A stretch of 64,000 bases of DNA from Anaerolineae bacterium (GCA_018432315.1 JAHDLB010000003.1:62001-126000); one strand, 5' to 3'; shown: positions 1 to 8,094, numbered from the stretch's first letter. The notes: generated by a model not told the origin, from the letters alone. Numbers and translations: made by a program.

Positions 1-332
1 TGCTCGCACATCGAATTGTAGTCGATGTCCGCGACGACCACCATCTCGCCCTCGCCATACTCGACCTCGAACATGGCGCCGTTGATGATCGTCTCGACGT
101 CCTGGTGGTAGCCTTCGAGCAGCTCGTCGTACATCCTGGCGACGCGGTGGGGCGTGCGCAGCAGCCCGTCGCGGCCCGGGTCCTCACCGACGTTCAGCAG
201 GATCAACCGGACGGCGTCTTCGATGGCCGCGTGTGAGTCCAGGACCTCGAATTCCTGGGTGGCAATGCGTTCGGCCATCTCGTAAATGTGGCCGTTGGTG
301 CGCTTGGGTTCGTCTTTACCATTCGTGGACAT
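1..332 (-). CDS. folE: GTP cyclohydrolase I, 3' end cut by window edge
   Basis: Reading the complement from the ATG at 332 gives about 110 codons open to the window edge. FolE converts GTP to 7,8-dihydroneopterin triphosphate, the first step of folate and tetrahydropterin synthesis, in the cytoplasm. The family signature is clear: an 'NVGEDPGRDGLLRTP' block, then 'HRVARMYDELLEGY', then the strand with 'EMVVVADIDYNSMCE' leading to the zinc-binding Cys; the matching His residues lie outside the window. The N-terminal ~30 residues are poorly conserved. It diverges from a pterin-4a-carbinolamine dehydratase gene, which supports a pterin role. A CCATCT/AGATGG hairpin lies in its leader and a TATAAT at 488-493 (complement) is a likely -10. 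Confidence 0.93.
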   Translation of the reverse strand, partial: MSTNGKDEPKRTNGHIYEMAERIATQEFEVLDSHAAIEDAVRLILLNVGEDPGRDGLLRTPHRVARMYDELLEGYHQDVETIINGAMFEVEYGEGEMVVVADIDYNSMCE

Positions 333-582
333 GTGTTCCCCGACCCTTGGTGATTTCGGATAAAAGGACTGCATCCATCTCTTCATTAGATGGTGACAGC
401 ATGCAAAAGGTTACCTGAATTTCATTAGCCTCTGTTTAGAAACGCCATAGATTTATATTAGATAACGCAGACGCCTATATTTTTTATATTATATCCCAAC
501 CCAACACTTGCCCCACTGGCGCTATAATCTGAGGAGGATGACCGGCGCCTCACCTGGCGCCGCCAGAACTCAGGAGGATAGC
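333..582. promoter_or_regulatory. Divergent promoter region folE / pterin dehydratase
   Basis: This AT-rich 250-bp gap separates two divergent pterin genes. Rightward, TATAAT at 523-528 is followed by a short leader and an AGGAGG ribosome site at 572-577. Leftward, a TATAAT lies on the complement at 488-493. Neither has a good -35. The leftward leader contains a 6-bp hairpin near 365-385. I did not recognise a known riboswitch. Confidence 0.5.
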
Positions 583-879
583 ATGCCCAAGATTTATACC
601 CAGGAGGAGATCGAGCAGCGCCTGGACGGTCACCCGGATTGGACGCTGGGCGCGGACGGCCAACTCCACGCCGACCTGACCTTCGCCAACTTCATGGAGG
701 CGATGATGTTCGCCAATGCCGTGGCGCACCTGGCCCAGGCGGCGGATCACCACCCAGACCTGTTGATCCACCAGTACAAGAAGCTGTCGATCAGCCTGAT
801 CACGCACAGCGAAGGATGCATCACCGAGCGCGATTTCGCGCTGCTCGACCAGATCGACGCCCTTCCCAGGTTCAAATAG
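583..879 (+). CDS. Pterin-4a-carbinolamine dehydratase (98 aa)
   Basis: PCD/DCoH dehydrates 4a-hydroxytetrahydrobiopterin, regenerating the pterin cofactor after aromatic amino acid hydroxylation; bacterial members also occur in folate or molybdopterin settings. The active-site segment 'ADHHPDL' (His-His about residues 57-58) and the 'THSEGCITERD' segment are typical, and 98 residues is the normal size. The ATG at 583 is set by an AGGAGGA site five bases upstream; a longer reading frame from 508 lacks support. It diverges from folE and is followed after 8 bp by a membrane-anchored protein. No aromatic amino acid hydroxylase is visible, so the physiological partner is unknown. Confidence 0.92.
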   Translation: MPKIYTQEEIEQRLDGHPDWTLGADGQLHADLTFANFMEAMMFANAVAHLAQAADHHPDLLIHQYKKLSISLITHSEGCITERDFALLDQIDALPRFK

Positions 880-887
880 GATAGGCC

Positions 888-1934
888 ATGCGCGACAAAC
901 GGTTGTTGATCTTCCCGGCGGTGTTCGCTCTCGTGCTGATCCCGGTGCTGGTCGTGGCGCTGCTGATCTACCAGCCCAACGACTCGTCCGCCGACTGTGA
1001 CTGCTCCGCCGCCGCCAACGTCCAGCCCCATTCTCACGGCAGCGGGCTGGTGACCGAGCTGCGCGACGGGATGCAGTTGATCATGAACGTGTCAGCGGCG
1101 GCGGAGCTGTACCAGCTCGTCGACGGCAAGCTGGAGCTGTGCGGTGAGCTGACCGGCGACATGAAACACGTCACGGTGGACGTGATCGACGCCCGGTTTG
1201 GCCTGGGCGAGCGGCTGCCGGTGACGATCGATCTGGCGATCCGGCGCGCCGGCACGGGCGAGACGGTCGTCGAGGCGACGGCCCCGGCCATGTACGCGCC
1301 GGGCCACGGCTATCACTTCGGCGACAATTACGTGCTGCCCGGCGGCGCGACGTACGACTGGACGTTCACCATCAGCCCGGTGGACGCGCTGCGCCAGGCG
1401 GGGACCCAGGACCTCTGGCTGGAGCCGGTCGAGTGGCAGGGCAGTTTCACGCTGGATGACGAGGGGGGCGTTGCCGGTAAGGCCGCCAGCCCGGTACCCG
1501 TGGGCGACTTCACCCGCAGCGGGCTGCACGTCACACTGAGCGAGGCGCCCGCCGTCCAGCTCTACGCGCCGGACGAGTCCGGCGACTCTGCGCCGGTGCC
1601 GCTGGAGCCGGGGAGCCGCTACTTCGTGGTGGACGTCACCGACCATGCCGTGAACTACGAGGAGAAACTGCCGGGCGCGGAGGTGACACTGGCGTTCGCG
1701 CGGGACGGCGAGTCGTTCGAGGTGCAGGCCGAGCCGGTGATCTCGCCGCTGTACGGCTTCCACTACGGCGCGAACGTCGCGCTGGACGCGGGCGATTGGG
1801 CGATCACGGTGCAGGTCGGCGGGCTGGACTTTCTGCGCCACGCGGGGGCGGCGGTGAGCCTGGCGCGCAACCCGATCAGCGAGACGTTCGACTACACCGC
1901 CGCAGGCAGCCCACTCGCCCGGCGCGGCGAATAA
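888..1934 (+). CDS. Membrane-anchored Tp34/iron-transport-like protein (348 aa)
   Basis: An N-terminal hydrophobic segment (about residues 5-30) is followed by a short Cys-rich stretch (DCDCS) and two similar beta-rich halves, about 80-190 and 205-330. Each half carries a 'GYHFGDN' / 'GFHYGAN' type motif after a 'MY' or 'LY' pair, the pattern of the Tp34/Iron_transport family of periplasmic metal-binding proteins. The duplication inside one chain is notable. Role in metal binding at the cell surface is inferred from the motif and from the copper chaperone and SCO genes 1.3-2 kb downstream. It follows the pterin dehydratase by 8 bp and may share its transcript. Family assignment is from memory of the motif, not a search. 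Confidence 0.5.
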   Translation: MRDKRLLIFPAVFALVLIPVLVVALLIYQPNDSSADCDCSAAANVQPHSHGSGLVTELRDGMQLIMNVSAAAELYQLVDGKLELCGELTGDMKHVTVDVIDARFGLGERLPVTIDLAIRRAGTGETVVEATAPAMYAPGHGYHFGDNYVLPGGATYDWTFTISPVDALRQAGTQDLWLEPVEWQGSFTLDDEGGVAGKAASPVPVGDFTRSGLHVTLSEAPAVQLYAPDESGDSAPVPLEPGSRYFVVDVTDHAVNYEEKLPGAEVTLAFARDGESFEVQAEPVISPLYGFHYGANVALDAGDWAITVQVGGLDFLRHAGAAVSLARNPISETFDYTAAGSPLARRGE

Positions 1935-2001
1935 TGGCGAATAATCCGGTGACAGTGCGATTGGCACCTGCCAGAACATCAATTGGTGTGTATACTGGAT
2001 C

Positions 2002-2017
2002 TGTGACAGAAGTCACA
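2002..2017. promoter_or_regulatory. CRP/FNR-type palindrome TGTGA-N6-TCACA
   Basis: TGTGACAGAAGTCACA is a perfect 6-bp inverted repeat with a 4-bp centre and exactly matches the TGTGA-N6-TCACA pattern bound by CRP/FNR-superfamily regulators. It lies just downstream of a TATACT (1991-1996) and upstream of the aldo/keto reductase, where binding would more likely block than help transcription. Whether this organism has a regulator of this specificity is unknown. Confidence 0.55.
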
Positions 2018-2115
2018 AATCCGAACGGGTAGGAGGTGGGATGTTCAGTCGACACCGGGTGGCGGTGTGCGTGAACTGCCGCACGTCGTTCACTCCAGGC
2101 GAAAAGGAGAGCACG

Positions 2116-3078
2116 GTGCTAACTCGCAAACTGGGACGCAGCGGGATCGAGGTCAGCGCGCTGGGGATGGGGTGTTGGGCCATCGGGGGGCCGTTTTCGG
2201 ACGAGCACGGCCAGCCGGTTGGTTGGGGCGACGTGGACGACGCCGAGTCGATTCGCGCCATTCATCGCGCGTTGGAGATGGGCGTCACGCTGTTCGACAC
2301 GGCCAACGTGTACGGCACCGGCCACAGCGAGCAGATCCTGGCGCTGGCGCTGGCCGGGCGGCGGCAGGACGTGGTGATCGCCACCAAGTTCGGGCGCGTG
2401 TTCGACGCGGACCGGCGCAAGGTGACCGGCAACGATGCCAGCCCTCAGGGGATCCGGGCGGCGTGTGAGGACTCGCTGCGGCGCCTGAACACGGATTACA
2501 TCGACCTGTACCAGTTTCACCTGGGCAGCTACGATCCGGAGGCGGCGGTTGAGGTGCGCGACACGCTGGAAGCGCTGGCTGCCGAGGGCAAGATTCGCGC
2601 CTACGCGTGGAGCACGGACGATCCCGAACGGGCGCGCGTGTTCGCCGAGGGGCCGCACTGCACAGCGGTGCAGTTCCGGCTCAACGTGCTGGAACGCAAC
2701 GACGCCATGCTCGACCTGCTGGACGAGTACGATCTGGCCGGGCTGATCCGCGGGCCGCTGGGCAGAGGCCTGCTCACCGGCAAGTTCACCGCGCAGTCCA
2801 CACTGCCGGATAACGACGTGCGCTCGGGCTGGAACCTGGCCGAGGGCGAGCAGGCGGACCAGCTCGCCCGGCTGGAAAAGCTGCGCGCGACGCTCACCCA
2901 GGATGGCCGCACGCTAGCGCAGGCGGCGCTGGGCTGGCTGTGGGCGCACTGCGGGCGCGTGATCCCGATCCCCGGCTTCAAGTCGGTGCAGCAGGTCGAG
3001 GAAAACGTGGCCGCGCTCGATTGGGGGCCGCTCGACCCGGCCCAGATGGACGCCATCGAGGCGCTGGCCGGGGAATAG
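2116..3078 (+). CDS. Aldo/keto reductase (320 aa)
   Basis: An NADPH-dependent TIM-barrel oxidoreductase. Seen are the opening 'LGRSGIEVSALGMGCW', 'LFDTANVYGTGHSE' with the catalytic Asp and Tyr, the catalytic Lys in 'VIATKFG', 'YIDLYQFH' with the active-site His, and the C-terminal cofactor segment 'IPIPGFKSVQQVEEN'. Homology begins at the GTG at 2116, which has AAAAGGAG six bases upstream. However, an ATG at 2041 with its own AGGAGG is in frame and would add 25 residues ending in the same chain (with two Cys), so two starts are possible. The substrate is unknown. A terminator hairpin follows directly. Confidence 0.88.
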   Translation: MLTRKLGRSGIEVSALGMGCWAIGGPFSDEHGQPVGWGDVDDAESIRAIHRALEMGVTLFDTANVYGTGHSEQILALALAGRRQDVVIATKFGRVFDADRRKVTGNDASPQGIRAACEDSLRRLNTDYIDLYQFHLGSYDPEAAVEVRDTLEALAAEGKIRAYAWSTDDPERARVFAEGPHCTAVQFRLNVLERNDAMLDLLDEYDLAGLIRGPLGRGLLTGKFTAQSTLPDNDVRSGWNLAEGEQADQLARLEKLRATLTQDGRTLAQAALGWLWAHCGRVIPIPGFKSVQQVEENVAALDWGPLDPAQMDAIEALAGE

Positions 3079-3094
3079 ACCCGGCACCAGCGAC

Positions 3095-3120
3095 GGGGGC
3101 GTGGGGACGCGCCCCTTTTT
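3095..3120 (+). terminator. Rho-independent terminator after aldo/keto reductase
   Basis: A GGGGCG / CGCCCC stem (3096-3101 with 3110-3115) is followed by five T residues, 17 bp after the stop codon. Confidence 0.8.
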
Positions 3121-3203
3121 CGATTCGGCGGGCGCGCAACCGCCGGCGCCGGGCCGCATCTGAATGAGTAGGCTGGCAATCGACACACGAGGAGAAAGCT
3201 GCT

Positions 3204-3740
3204 ATGGAAGACACCGAACACGGGCGTTTGAGATTGCGCGGATCGCGGGGCGTGTGGCTCGGCCTGGGGATCGTGCTGATCCTGGTCGTGGCGCTGGTGA
3301 TCGCTGTGCTGCTGCTGCGCGAGGAGGACGACGACGAGGGGATGCTGGAGGTGAGCGATCCGTGGGTGCGCGCGACGATCGCCGTCGACGACACCGGCGA
3401 TATGAACGGCGACAGCGAAATGGACCGCATGACCGGCGCCTTCATGACCATCCGCAACTCGACCGACACCGACGAGCGCCTGATCGCCGTCAGCGCGGAC
3501 GTCGCGGCGGTGGTGGAGATTCACGAGACGACGGTGGACGACGACGTGATGCGGATGCGCCCGATCGAGGGCATCGACATCCCGGCGGGCGGCAGCGCCG
3601 AGTTGCAGCCCGGCGGCCTGCACATCATGCTGATGGGCGTGGGGCAGGACCTGGTGCCGGGCGACACGGTGAGCCTGAAGCTCGATTTTGAGTCCGGACG
3701 CTCGCTGGTGGTCGATGCGCCGGTGCGCCCACTGGAGTGA
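3204..3740 (+). CDS. PCu(A)C-type copper chaperone, membrane-anchored (178 aa)
   Basis: These periplasmic cupredoxin-like proteins carry Cu(I) to the CuA/CuB sites of cytochrome c oxidase, usually with SCO proteins. An N-terminal membrane segment (about residues 17-40) anchors an extracytoplasmic domain that opens with 'VSDPWVRATI'. The copper ligands are in 'VEIHETTVDDDVMRMRP' (HxnM pattern) and 'GGLHIMLMG' (HxM). A ribosome site (GAGGAGAAA) precedes the ATG. The SCO gene starts three bases after the stop, a standard functional pairing. A Met/Asp-rich insertion between the first strand and the 'GAFMTIRN' segment is slightly unusual. Confidence 0.9.
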   Translation: MEDTEHGRLRLRGSRGVWLGLGIVLILVVALVIAVLLLREEDDDEGMLEVSDPWVRATIAVDDTGDMNGDSEMDRMTGAFMTIRNSTDTDERLIAVSADVAAVVEIHETTVDDDVMRMRPIEGIDIPAGGSAELQPGGLHIMLMGVGQDLVPGDTVSLKLDFESGRSLVVDAPVRPLE

Positions 3741-3743
3741 GCC

Positions 3744-4370
3744 ATGAAGGGAACTCGCTTGTGGATCGCCGGGATCGCAGCCCTGCTCGTCGTGGCGCTG
3801 GCCGCGTGTGGGTCTGATGGCGGATCGGACGCTCCCGGCCCGACGGCCACGCCGCGCCCCGGCACCGTGCTCGATCCGCCGAAGGAGATCGGCGATTTCA
3901 CGCTCACCAGCCACACGGGCGATCCGCTCAGCCTGAGCGACCTGCGCGGCAAAGCCGTGCTGCTGTTCTTCGGCTATACGCACTGCCCGGACGTGTGCCC
4001 GATGACGCTGGCCGAGTTCAAACAGGTCAAGCGCGAGCTGGGCGACGCGGCGGACCGGGTGGCGTTCGTGTTCGCGAGCGTGGATGGCGAGCGCGACACG
4101 CCCGAACGGCTGGCGGCGTATGTCGGCGCGTTCGATCCGGACTTCATCGGGCTGACGGGCGACGAGGCGACGCTGCGCGAGATTGGCCGCGACTATGGCC
4201 TGTTCTTCCAGCGCAGCACCTACGACAACACCCAGGCCGACTATCTGGTCGATCACACGGCGTCGTCGTTCGTCGTCGGGCCAGAGGGCCGGCTGCGGAT
4301 CGTCTACCCCTACCAGACGGATCCGGCCATCATCGCCGAGGGGATCGCTGCCCTGCTGGACGAAGGATAG
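3744..4370 (+). CDS. SCO1/SenC family copper-delivery lipoprotein (208 aa)
   Basis: SCO proteins have a thioredoxin fold, bind copper through a CxxxC pair plus a distal His, and mature the CuA centre of cytochrome c oxidase. Seen are a lipoprotein signal ending in 'ALAACGS' (lipid-attached Cys about 22), a Pro/Thr linker, the thioredoxin-like core with 'FFGYTHCPDVCPMT', and the distal His in 'YLVDHTASSFVV'. Length and order are normal. It is co-transcribed with the PCu(A)C gene 3 bp upstream. The oxidase subunits themselves are not in this window. Confidence 0.93.
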   Translation: MKGTRLWIAGIAALLVVALAACGSDGGSDAPGPTATPRPGTVLDPPKEIGDFTLTSHTGDPLSLSDLRGKAVLLFFGYTHCPDVCPMTLAEFKQVKRELGDAADRVAFVFASVDGERDTPERLAAYVGAFDPDFIGLTGDEATLREIGRDYGLFFQRSTYDNTQADYLVDHTASSFVVGPEGRLRIVYPYQTDPAIIAEGIAALLDEG

Positions 4371-4453
4371 CGCGCCGGGCGCATAGGCCGGTGCGGCGGC
4401 TTATGCTATGATAAGGTTGATGTGACACGGGGGTTGTGGGGGAGTGTCAGCCG

Positions 4454-5701
4454 ATGGCGCAGATCTTCATCTCGCACGTGCAGCACGACCGGGCCCGCGC
4501 CGCACAGGTCAAGGCTCACCTGGAGGCCGCCGGCTTCAGCGCCTGGATGCTCGACGAGGGCGCCGGGTTCGTCTGGCGCGACGAGGTCGACCGGGCGCTC
4601 CGCGCTTCGGCGGCGCTCATCGTCATCATGTCAGAGGCGGCCAGTGTGTCGCCTTTTGTGGCCTATGAATGGGCCGCAGCCTGGGGCGCGGGCCTGCCGG
4701 TGATCCCGATCCTGCTGGGGCCCGCGCCGATGCATCCCCGCCTCGACGCGTTGGAACCTCTCGACTTTTCCCACTCCGAACCACCCCCGTGGGCCGCGCT
4801 GGACGAGCGCCTGGCCCCGGCACGCCAACTCGCTCCCGCGCCGCCAGCCGACTCCCTGCCGCCCCTCGCGCCCGACGTCACGGCGGCGTGGGTGGGGATC
4901 ATCGGCGAATTGCTCGACCAGCCCATCGCGGATCAGGCTGTGCGAAGCCGGGCCGTGCGCGCCCTGGGCCGGACTGCCGGGCCGGCGGCGCTGCCCCGGC
5001 TGGTGGGCGCGCTGGGCGACGAGCACGGCGAGGTCCGGGCGGCGGCGGTCGAGGCGCTGGTGGCGATCGGCTCCCCGGCGGTGCCGGAGCTGGTCGCGGC
5101 CCTGTCGAGCCCCGGCGACTTCACCCGGCAGTCCGCGGCGGAAGCGCTGGGCCTGCTCAGGGAAGCGTCCGCGCAGGCGGCCCTGCTGGAGCGTCTCCGC
5201 GATCCGGTCCTGGATGTGCGCGCGGCGGCGGTCGAGGCGTTGAGTGCCATCGGCGATCCGGCGGTGGTGCCCGGCCTGGTGGGCGCGCTGGGCGACGAAA
5301 ACGAGGACATCCGCGCGCGGGCGGCCATCGCCCTGGGCGCGATCCGGGATGCGGCGGCGGTGCCGGGGCTGCTGGCAGCCCTGCGCGATCCGGATGGCGT
5401 GGTGCGGTGGTGGGCGGCGGATGCGCTGGGGGCGATTGGCTCCCCGGCGGTGGAAGGGCTGGCGGGTGTGGTAATCGCGGCGGCGGAGGGCGCGGGGGTC
5501 CGGCTGGTCGCGGCTCGCGCGCTGGGGACGATTGGCGACCCGGTGGCGGTGGCCGCCCTGGCGAGCGTCCTGCACGACGAGCGCGCGATGATCCGGGCTG
5601 CCGCCGCGGAGGCGCTGGGGCGCATCCCCACGCGGCAGGCCCGCGAAGCGCTGGTCCATGCCGGCCAGCCGGATCAACCCGGCGGCGAAGACGCGACGTA
5701 A
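4454..5701 (+). CDS. TIR domain-HEAT repeat fusion protein (415 aa)
   Basis: Residues 1-~95 form a TIR-like fold: it opens with 'AQIFISH', continues through 'AAGFSAWML', and has 'YEWAAAWG' carrying the Glu (about E72) at the position used as the NAD-hydrolase catalytic residue in enzymatic TIR domains. From about 170 to 400 follow roughly seven HEAT/PBS-lyase-like repeats (patterns such as 'VRAAAVEALVAIGSPAV'). A Pro-rich linker joins the two. Bacterial TIR proteins are often NADases in antiphage or stress signalling, with the partner domain sensing a trigger; that role here is inference. The ATG at 4454 starts directly at the TIR strand; an upstream in-frame start at 4436 is less likely. A TATGAT near 4405 may be its -10. 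Confidence 0.82.
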   Translation: MAQIFISHVQHDRARAAQVKAHLEAAGFSAWMLDEGAGFVWRDEVDRALRASAALIVIMSEAASVSPFVAYEWAAAWGAGLPVIPILLGPAPMHPRLDALEPLDFSHSEPPPWAALDERLAPARQLAPAPPADSLPPLAPDVTAAWVGIIGELLDQPIADQAVRSRAVRALGRTAGPAALPRLVGALGDEHGEVRAAAVEALVAIGSPAVPELVAALSSPGDFTRQSAAEALGLLREASAQAALLERLRDPVLDVRAAAVEALSAIGDPAVVPGLVGALGDENEDIRARAAIALGAIRDAAAVPGLLAALRDPDGVVRWWAADALGAIGSPAVEGLAGVVIAAAEGAGVRLVAARALGTIGDPVAVAALASVLHDERAMIRAAAAEALGRIPTRQAREALVHAGQPDQPGGEDAT

Positions 5702-6097
5702 AAAAAGACCGCCGGCACGCGGAGCCCGCAGAGGGGGGTGGGGGGGAACTCTGCGCGCCCAACGGTACCGGCAATCTACTTCTATTATACGAGATTTTTT
5801 CCAGAAAGTATCAGTTATGAACAGGTAATTAGTACTATTCGCCCGGTTTTCGGGCGAATTTTCACAATTCTATCACAATTCTAATGAAAGAGGACCGCCG
5901 GGGACGCGGACTCCGGAGATCTAGGGCAGGGAGGATTACGCGCGCTCTGCGTCCCGGCGGTTATTGTGTTATACGCAAAACAGCGCCGAAATCGGCTCAT
6001 GGTGTGGAACCGGCAGCGCGCCGGCCCGCCATCGCCGCGACTCGTCCGCCCGGCAGCCCGCCCCGCCCGGTGGATTTTTCATGTCCTCATCTGATTA
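5702..6097. repeat. Intergenic region with two related palindromic units and a central hairpin
   Basis: No gene is visible here. Two related sequences occur: one at about 5707-5773 (starting GACCGCCGGCACGCGGAG) and one at about 5893-5962 (starting GACCGCCGGGGACGCGGA). The second can fold back on its own 3' end (5946-5962) with about 15 pairs; the first folds imperfectly. Between them lies the hairpin listed separately, and a direct repeat CACAATTCTA-T-CACAATTCTA at 5863-5883. The units may be a dispersed REP/MITE-like family, but a genome search is needed. Confidence 0.5.
5837..5862. terminator. Perfect hairpin with T-run after the TIR-HEAT gene
   Basis: ATTCGCCCG and CGGGCGAAT flank a GTTTT loop, followed by TTTT. 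The perfect 9-bp stem followed by T residues is a good Rho-independent terminator, near-symmetric and so possibly acting on both strands. Confidence 0.7.
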
Positions 6098-6173
6098 ATA
6101 GCCCACAGAGTTGAACGTATAAATTCAGCACTTCACGGCGTAGACGGATAGAACATCAGTGCTAAAATGAGAT
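6098..6173 (+). promoter_or_regulatory. Conserved virion-locus element, copy A
   Basis: This stretch upstream of the protease-capsid gene matches 53015-53093 upstream of terS. The first 27 bases (ATAGCCCACAG[A/C]GTTGAACG then TATAAAT) differ at one position. Further conserved blocks at nearly the same spacing are CGGCGTA (6136-6142), GGATAGAACAT (6146-6156) and GTGCTAAA (6159-6166). The last block with its context reads TGC-TAAAAT, an extended -10, so transcription probably starts near 6175, about 30 bases before the start codon. The upstream blocks may bind an activator or alternative sigma factor. Confidence 0.8.
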
Positions 6174-6207
6174 CACAGCGATGGGGCAGGCCAGACAAGG
6201 AGGGGCC

Positions 6208-8031
6208 ATGGCACAGCTTGACAGCCTCGTGCGGGCGGTGTGCGCAGTCAAGACGCTGGACGACAGCGGGCGCGTGGGCGGGTACCTGGTCGTGTGGGGA
6301 CACCCGGCCCAGCGCGACCTGCACGGGGAATACTTCACGCCGGAGACGGACCTGGGCCTGGATTGGTACCCCCGCCGCCCGGTCCTCTACCATCACGGGC
6401 TGGACGGCGAGCTTGGCCCGGTGATGATCGGGCAGATCGAGCGGATGCAGCCGGATGGCGCCGGCGTGTGGGTGGAAGCCCAGCTCGACCTGCGGAACCG
6501 CTGGGCGCGGGCGGTGCTCGCCCTGGTGCAGCGCGACGCGCTCGGCTGGAGCAGCGGCAGCCTGCCGCACCTGGTGGACGTGGCCGCCGACGGGCACATC
6601 CGGCGCTGGCCTATCGTGGAGGGCAGCCTGACGCCATCGCCCGCCGAGCCGCGCCTGACCGACGCGGTGGCGGTGAAAGCGGCGTTCCGGGCGCTGGGGC
6701 TGCCGACGGATCGTATCGACAACAGCGAGGCAAGTGGAGGGATGATGAACACACAACGACCATCTGTGGGGCATGGTGACGGGCATCACGACGGGATCAA
6801 ACGGCTGCCGGCGACCCAGGTCGCGCCGCGCCCCGGCGCGCCGGCCATCGAGGTGAGCAGCAAATACGCGCACCTCGACGCCGTGGACATGGCGTTCATG
6901 CACACCTGGCTCAGCCGGACCGGCCAGTGGCAGCCCTCGAACGCGTTCATGCGCGAGCTGGCGCACAAGGCGTTCCGCGCCGTCGAGCAGGGCGACCTGG
7001 ACGCCGGGGCGCTGGCCGCGCTGCCGATCAAGGCCGACGAGCTGATGCACACCGACAACGTCGCGTACGGTGCGGAGTGGGTGCCCGATATCTGGTCCAG
7101 CGAGCTGTGGCGCAAAGTGCGCAGCGAGAACGTGATCCTGCCGCTGTTCCGGGCGGTCGAGATGCCGTCGAACCCGTTCGAGCTGCCGATCTCCGGGACC
7201 GACCCGACCGTGTATTACGTGCCCGAAACGCAGGACGAGGACGACCTGACGCTGGGCAGCACCAACCCGATCCCCGACAGCCAGATCGGCAGCGGCAAGG
7301 TCACGCTGACGGCGAAGAAGCTGGCGCTGCGGGTGGGCTTCTCGGCGGAGCTGGTCGAGGACGCGGCGATCCCGCTGATCGCGCTCTACCGCGAGCAGGC
7401 GCTGCGCGTGATGGCCGAGGCCATCGACCACGTGCTGCTCAACGGCGACACCGAGGACGGCGCGACCGGCAACATCAACAGCGACGACGCGCCCCCGGCC
7501 AGTACGGCCAAGTACATGGCCTTCGACGGGCTGCGCAAGCTGCCGTTGGTCACCAACACCGACAACGCCCACGACGCCAACGGCGTCCCGTCGGTGGCCC
7601 TGCTGCGCACGGCGCGTTTTCTGATGCCGCCGCGTTACGCGCTGCGCCCCAAAGACTGCGCCTGGATCGTGGATGGCAGCACCTATGCCAAGCTGCTCGG
7701 CCTGGACGAGGTGGCGACGGTGGACAAGTTCGGCCCGCATGCCACCGTGCTCACCGGCGAGATCGCGAAGGTGGACGGCGTGCCGGTGCTGGTCAGTTCG
7801 GAGATGCCGCTCACCCAGGCCGACGGCAAAGCGGATGCCGCCGCCAACACCAAAGGCCAGGCGCTGTGTGTCTACCGGCCCGGCTGGGTGATCGGCTACC
7901 GGCGGCGGATCGCCGCGACGATGGACTACCTGCCGTATTACGACGCGTACCAGATGGTGGCGACGGTGCGGCTGGCGTTCGGACGCTTCGACAACGACGT
8001 CGCCAGCGTGCTCTACAACATCACCGTCTAG
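6208..8031 (+). CDS. HK97-type prohead protease-major capsid fusion (607 aa)
   Basis: The N-terminal ~150 residues are an HK97-family prohead protease: 'GYLVVWG', 'LYHHG' with the catalytic His (about 62-63) and 'LGWSSGS' with the catalytic Ser (about 115-116). A linker of about 100 residues follows, then the HK97-fold major capsid protein from about residue 180 onward, with 'LGSTNPIPDSQ', 'VGFSAELVED' and a C-terminal 'GWVIGYRRRI' region. In many HK97-like phages these are separate genes or a natural fusion; here it is one frame. The start at 6208 has AAGGAGG four bases upstream, while the longer start at 6181 has none. It is the first gene of virion locus A. GC content and codon use match the host genes around it. 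Confidence 0.92.
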   Translation: MAQLDSLVRAVCAVKTLDDSGRVGGYLVVWGHPAQRDLHGEYFTPETDLGLDWYPRRPVLYHHGLDGELGPVMIGQIERMQPDGAGVWVEAQLDLRNRWARAVLALVQRDALGWSSGSLPHLVDVAADGHIRRWPIVEGSLTPSPAEPRLTDAVAVKAAFRALGLPTDRIDNSEASGGMMNTQRPSVGHGDGHHDGIKRLPATQVAPRPGAPAIEVSSKYAHLDAVDMAFMHTWLSRTGQWQPSNAFMRELAHKAFRAVEQGDLDAGALAALPIKADELMHTDNVAYGAEWVPDIWSSELWRKVRSENVILPLFRAVEMPSNPFELPISGTDPTVYYVPETQDEDDLTLGSTNPIPDSQIGSGKVTLTAKKLALRVGFSAELVEDAAIPLIALYREQALRVMAEAIDHVLLNGDTEDGATGNINSDDAPPASTAKYMAFDGLRKLPLVTNTDNAHDANGVPSVALLRTARFLMPPRYALRPKDCAWIVDGSTYAKLLGLDEVATVDKFGPHATVLTGEIAKVDGVPVLVSSEMPLTQADGKADAAANTKGQALCVYRPGWVIGYRRRIAATMDYLPYYDAYQMVATVRLAFGRFDNDVASVLYNITV

Positions 8032-8041
8032 CGGGCGCAAA

Positions 8042-8071
8042 AAGCCGGTAGGGGCGCGCCTCTACCGGCTT
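8042..8071. terminator. Hairpin terminator between capsid and FHA gene 1
   Basis: A perfect 10-bp stem, AAGCCGGTAG (8042-8051) with CTACCGGCTT (8062-8071), sits between convergent genes 10 bp after the capsid stop. It has A residues on the left and no long T-run on the right, so it may serve both directions. It makes the capsid gene a monocistronic unit. Confidence 0.7.
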
Positions 8072-8094
8072 CGGATGTCTCTGGCGGGCGGGGA

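Noticed and set aside
6181-6207. Upstream ATG (6181) as the start of the protease-capsid gene
   Set aside because: No ribosome site before it and it lies only a few bases after the expected transcription start; the ATG at 6208 has AAGGAGG.
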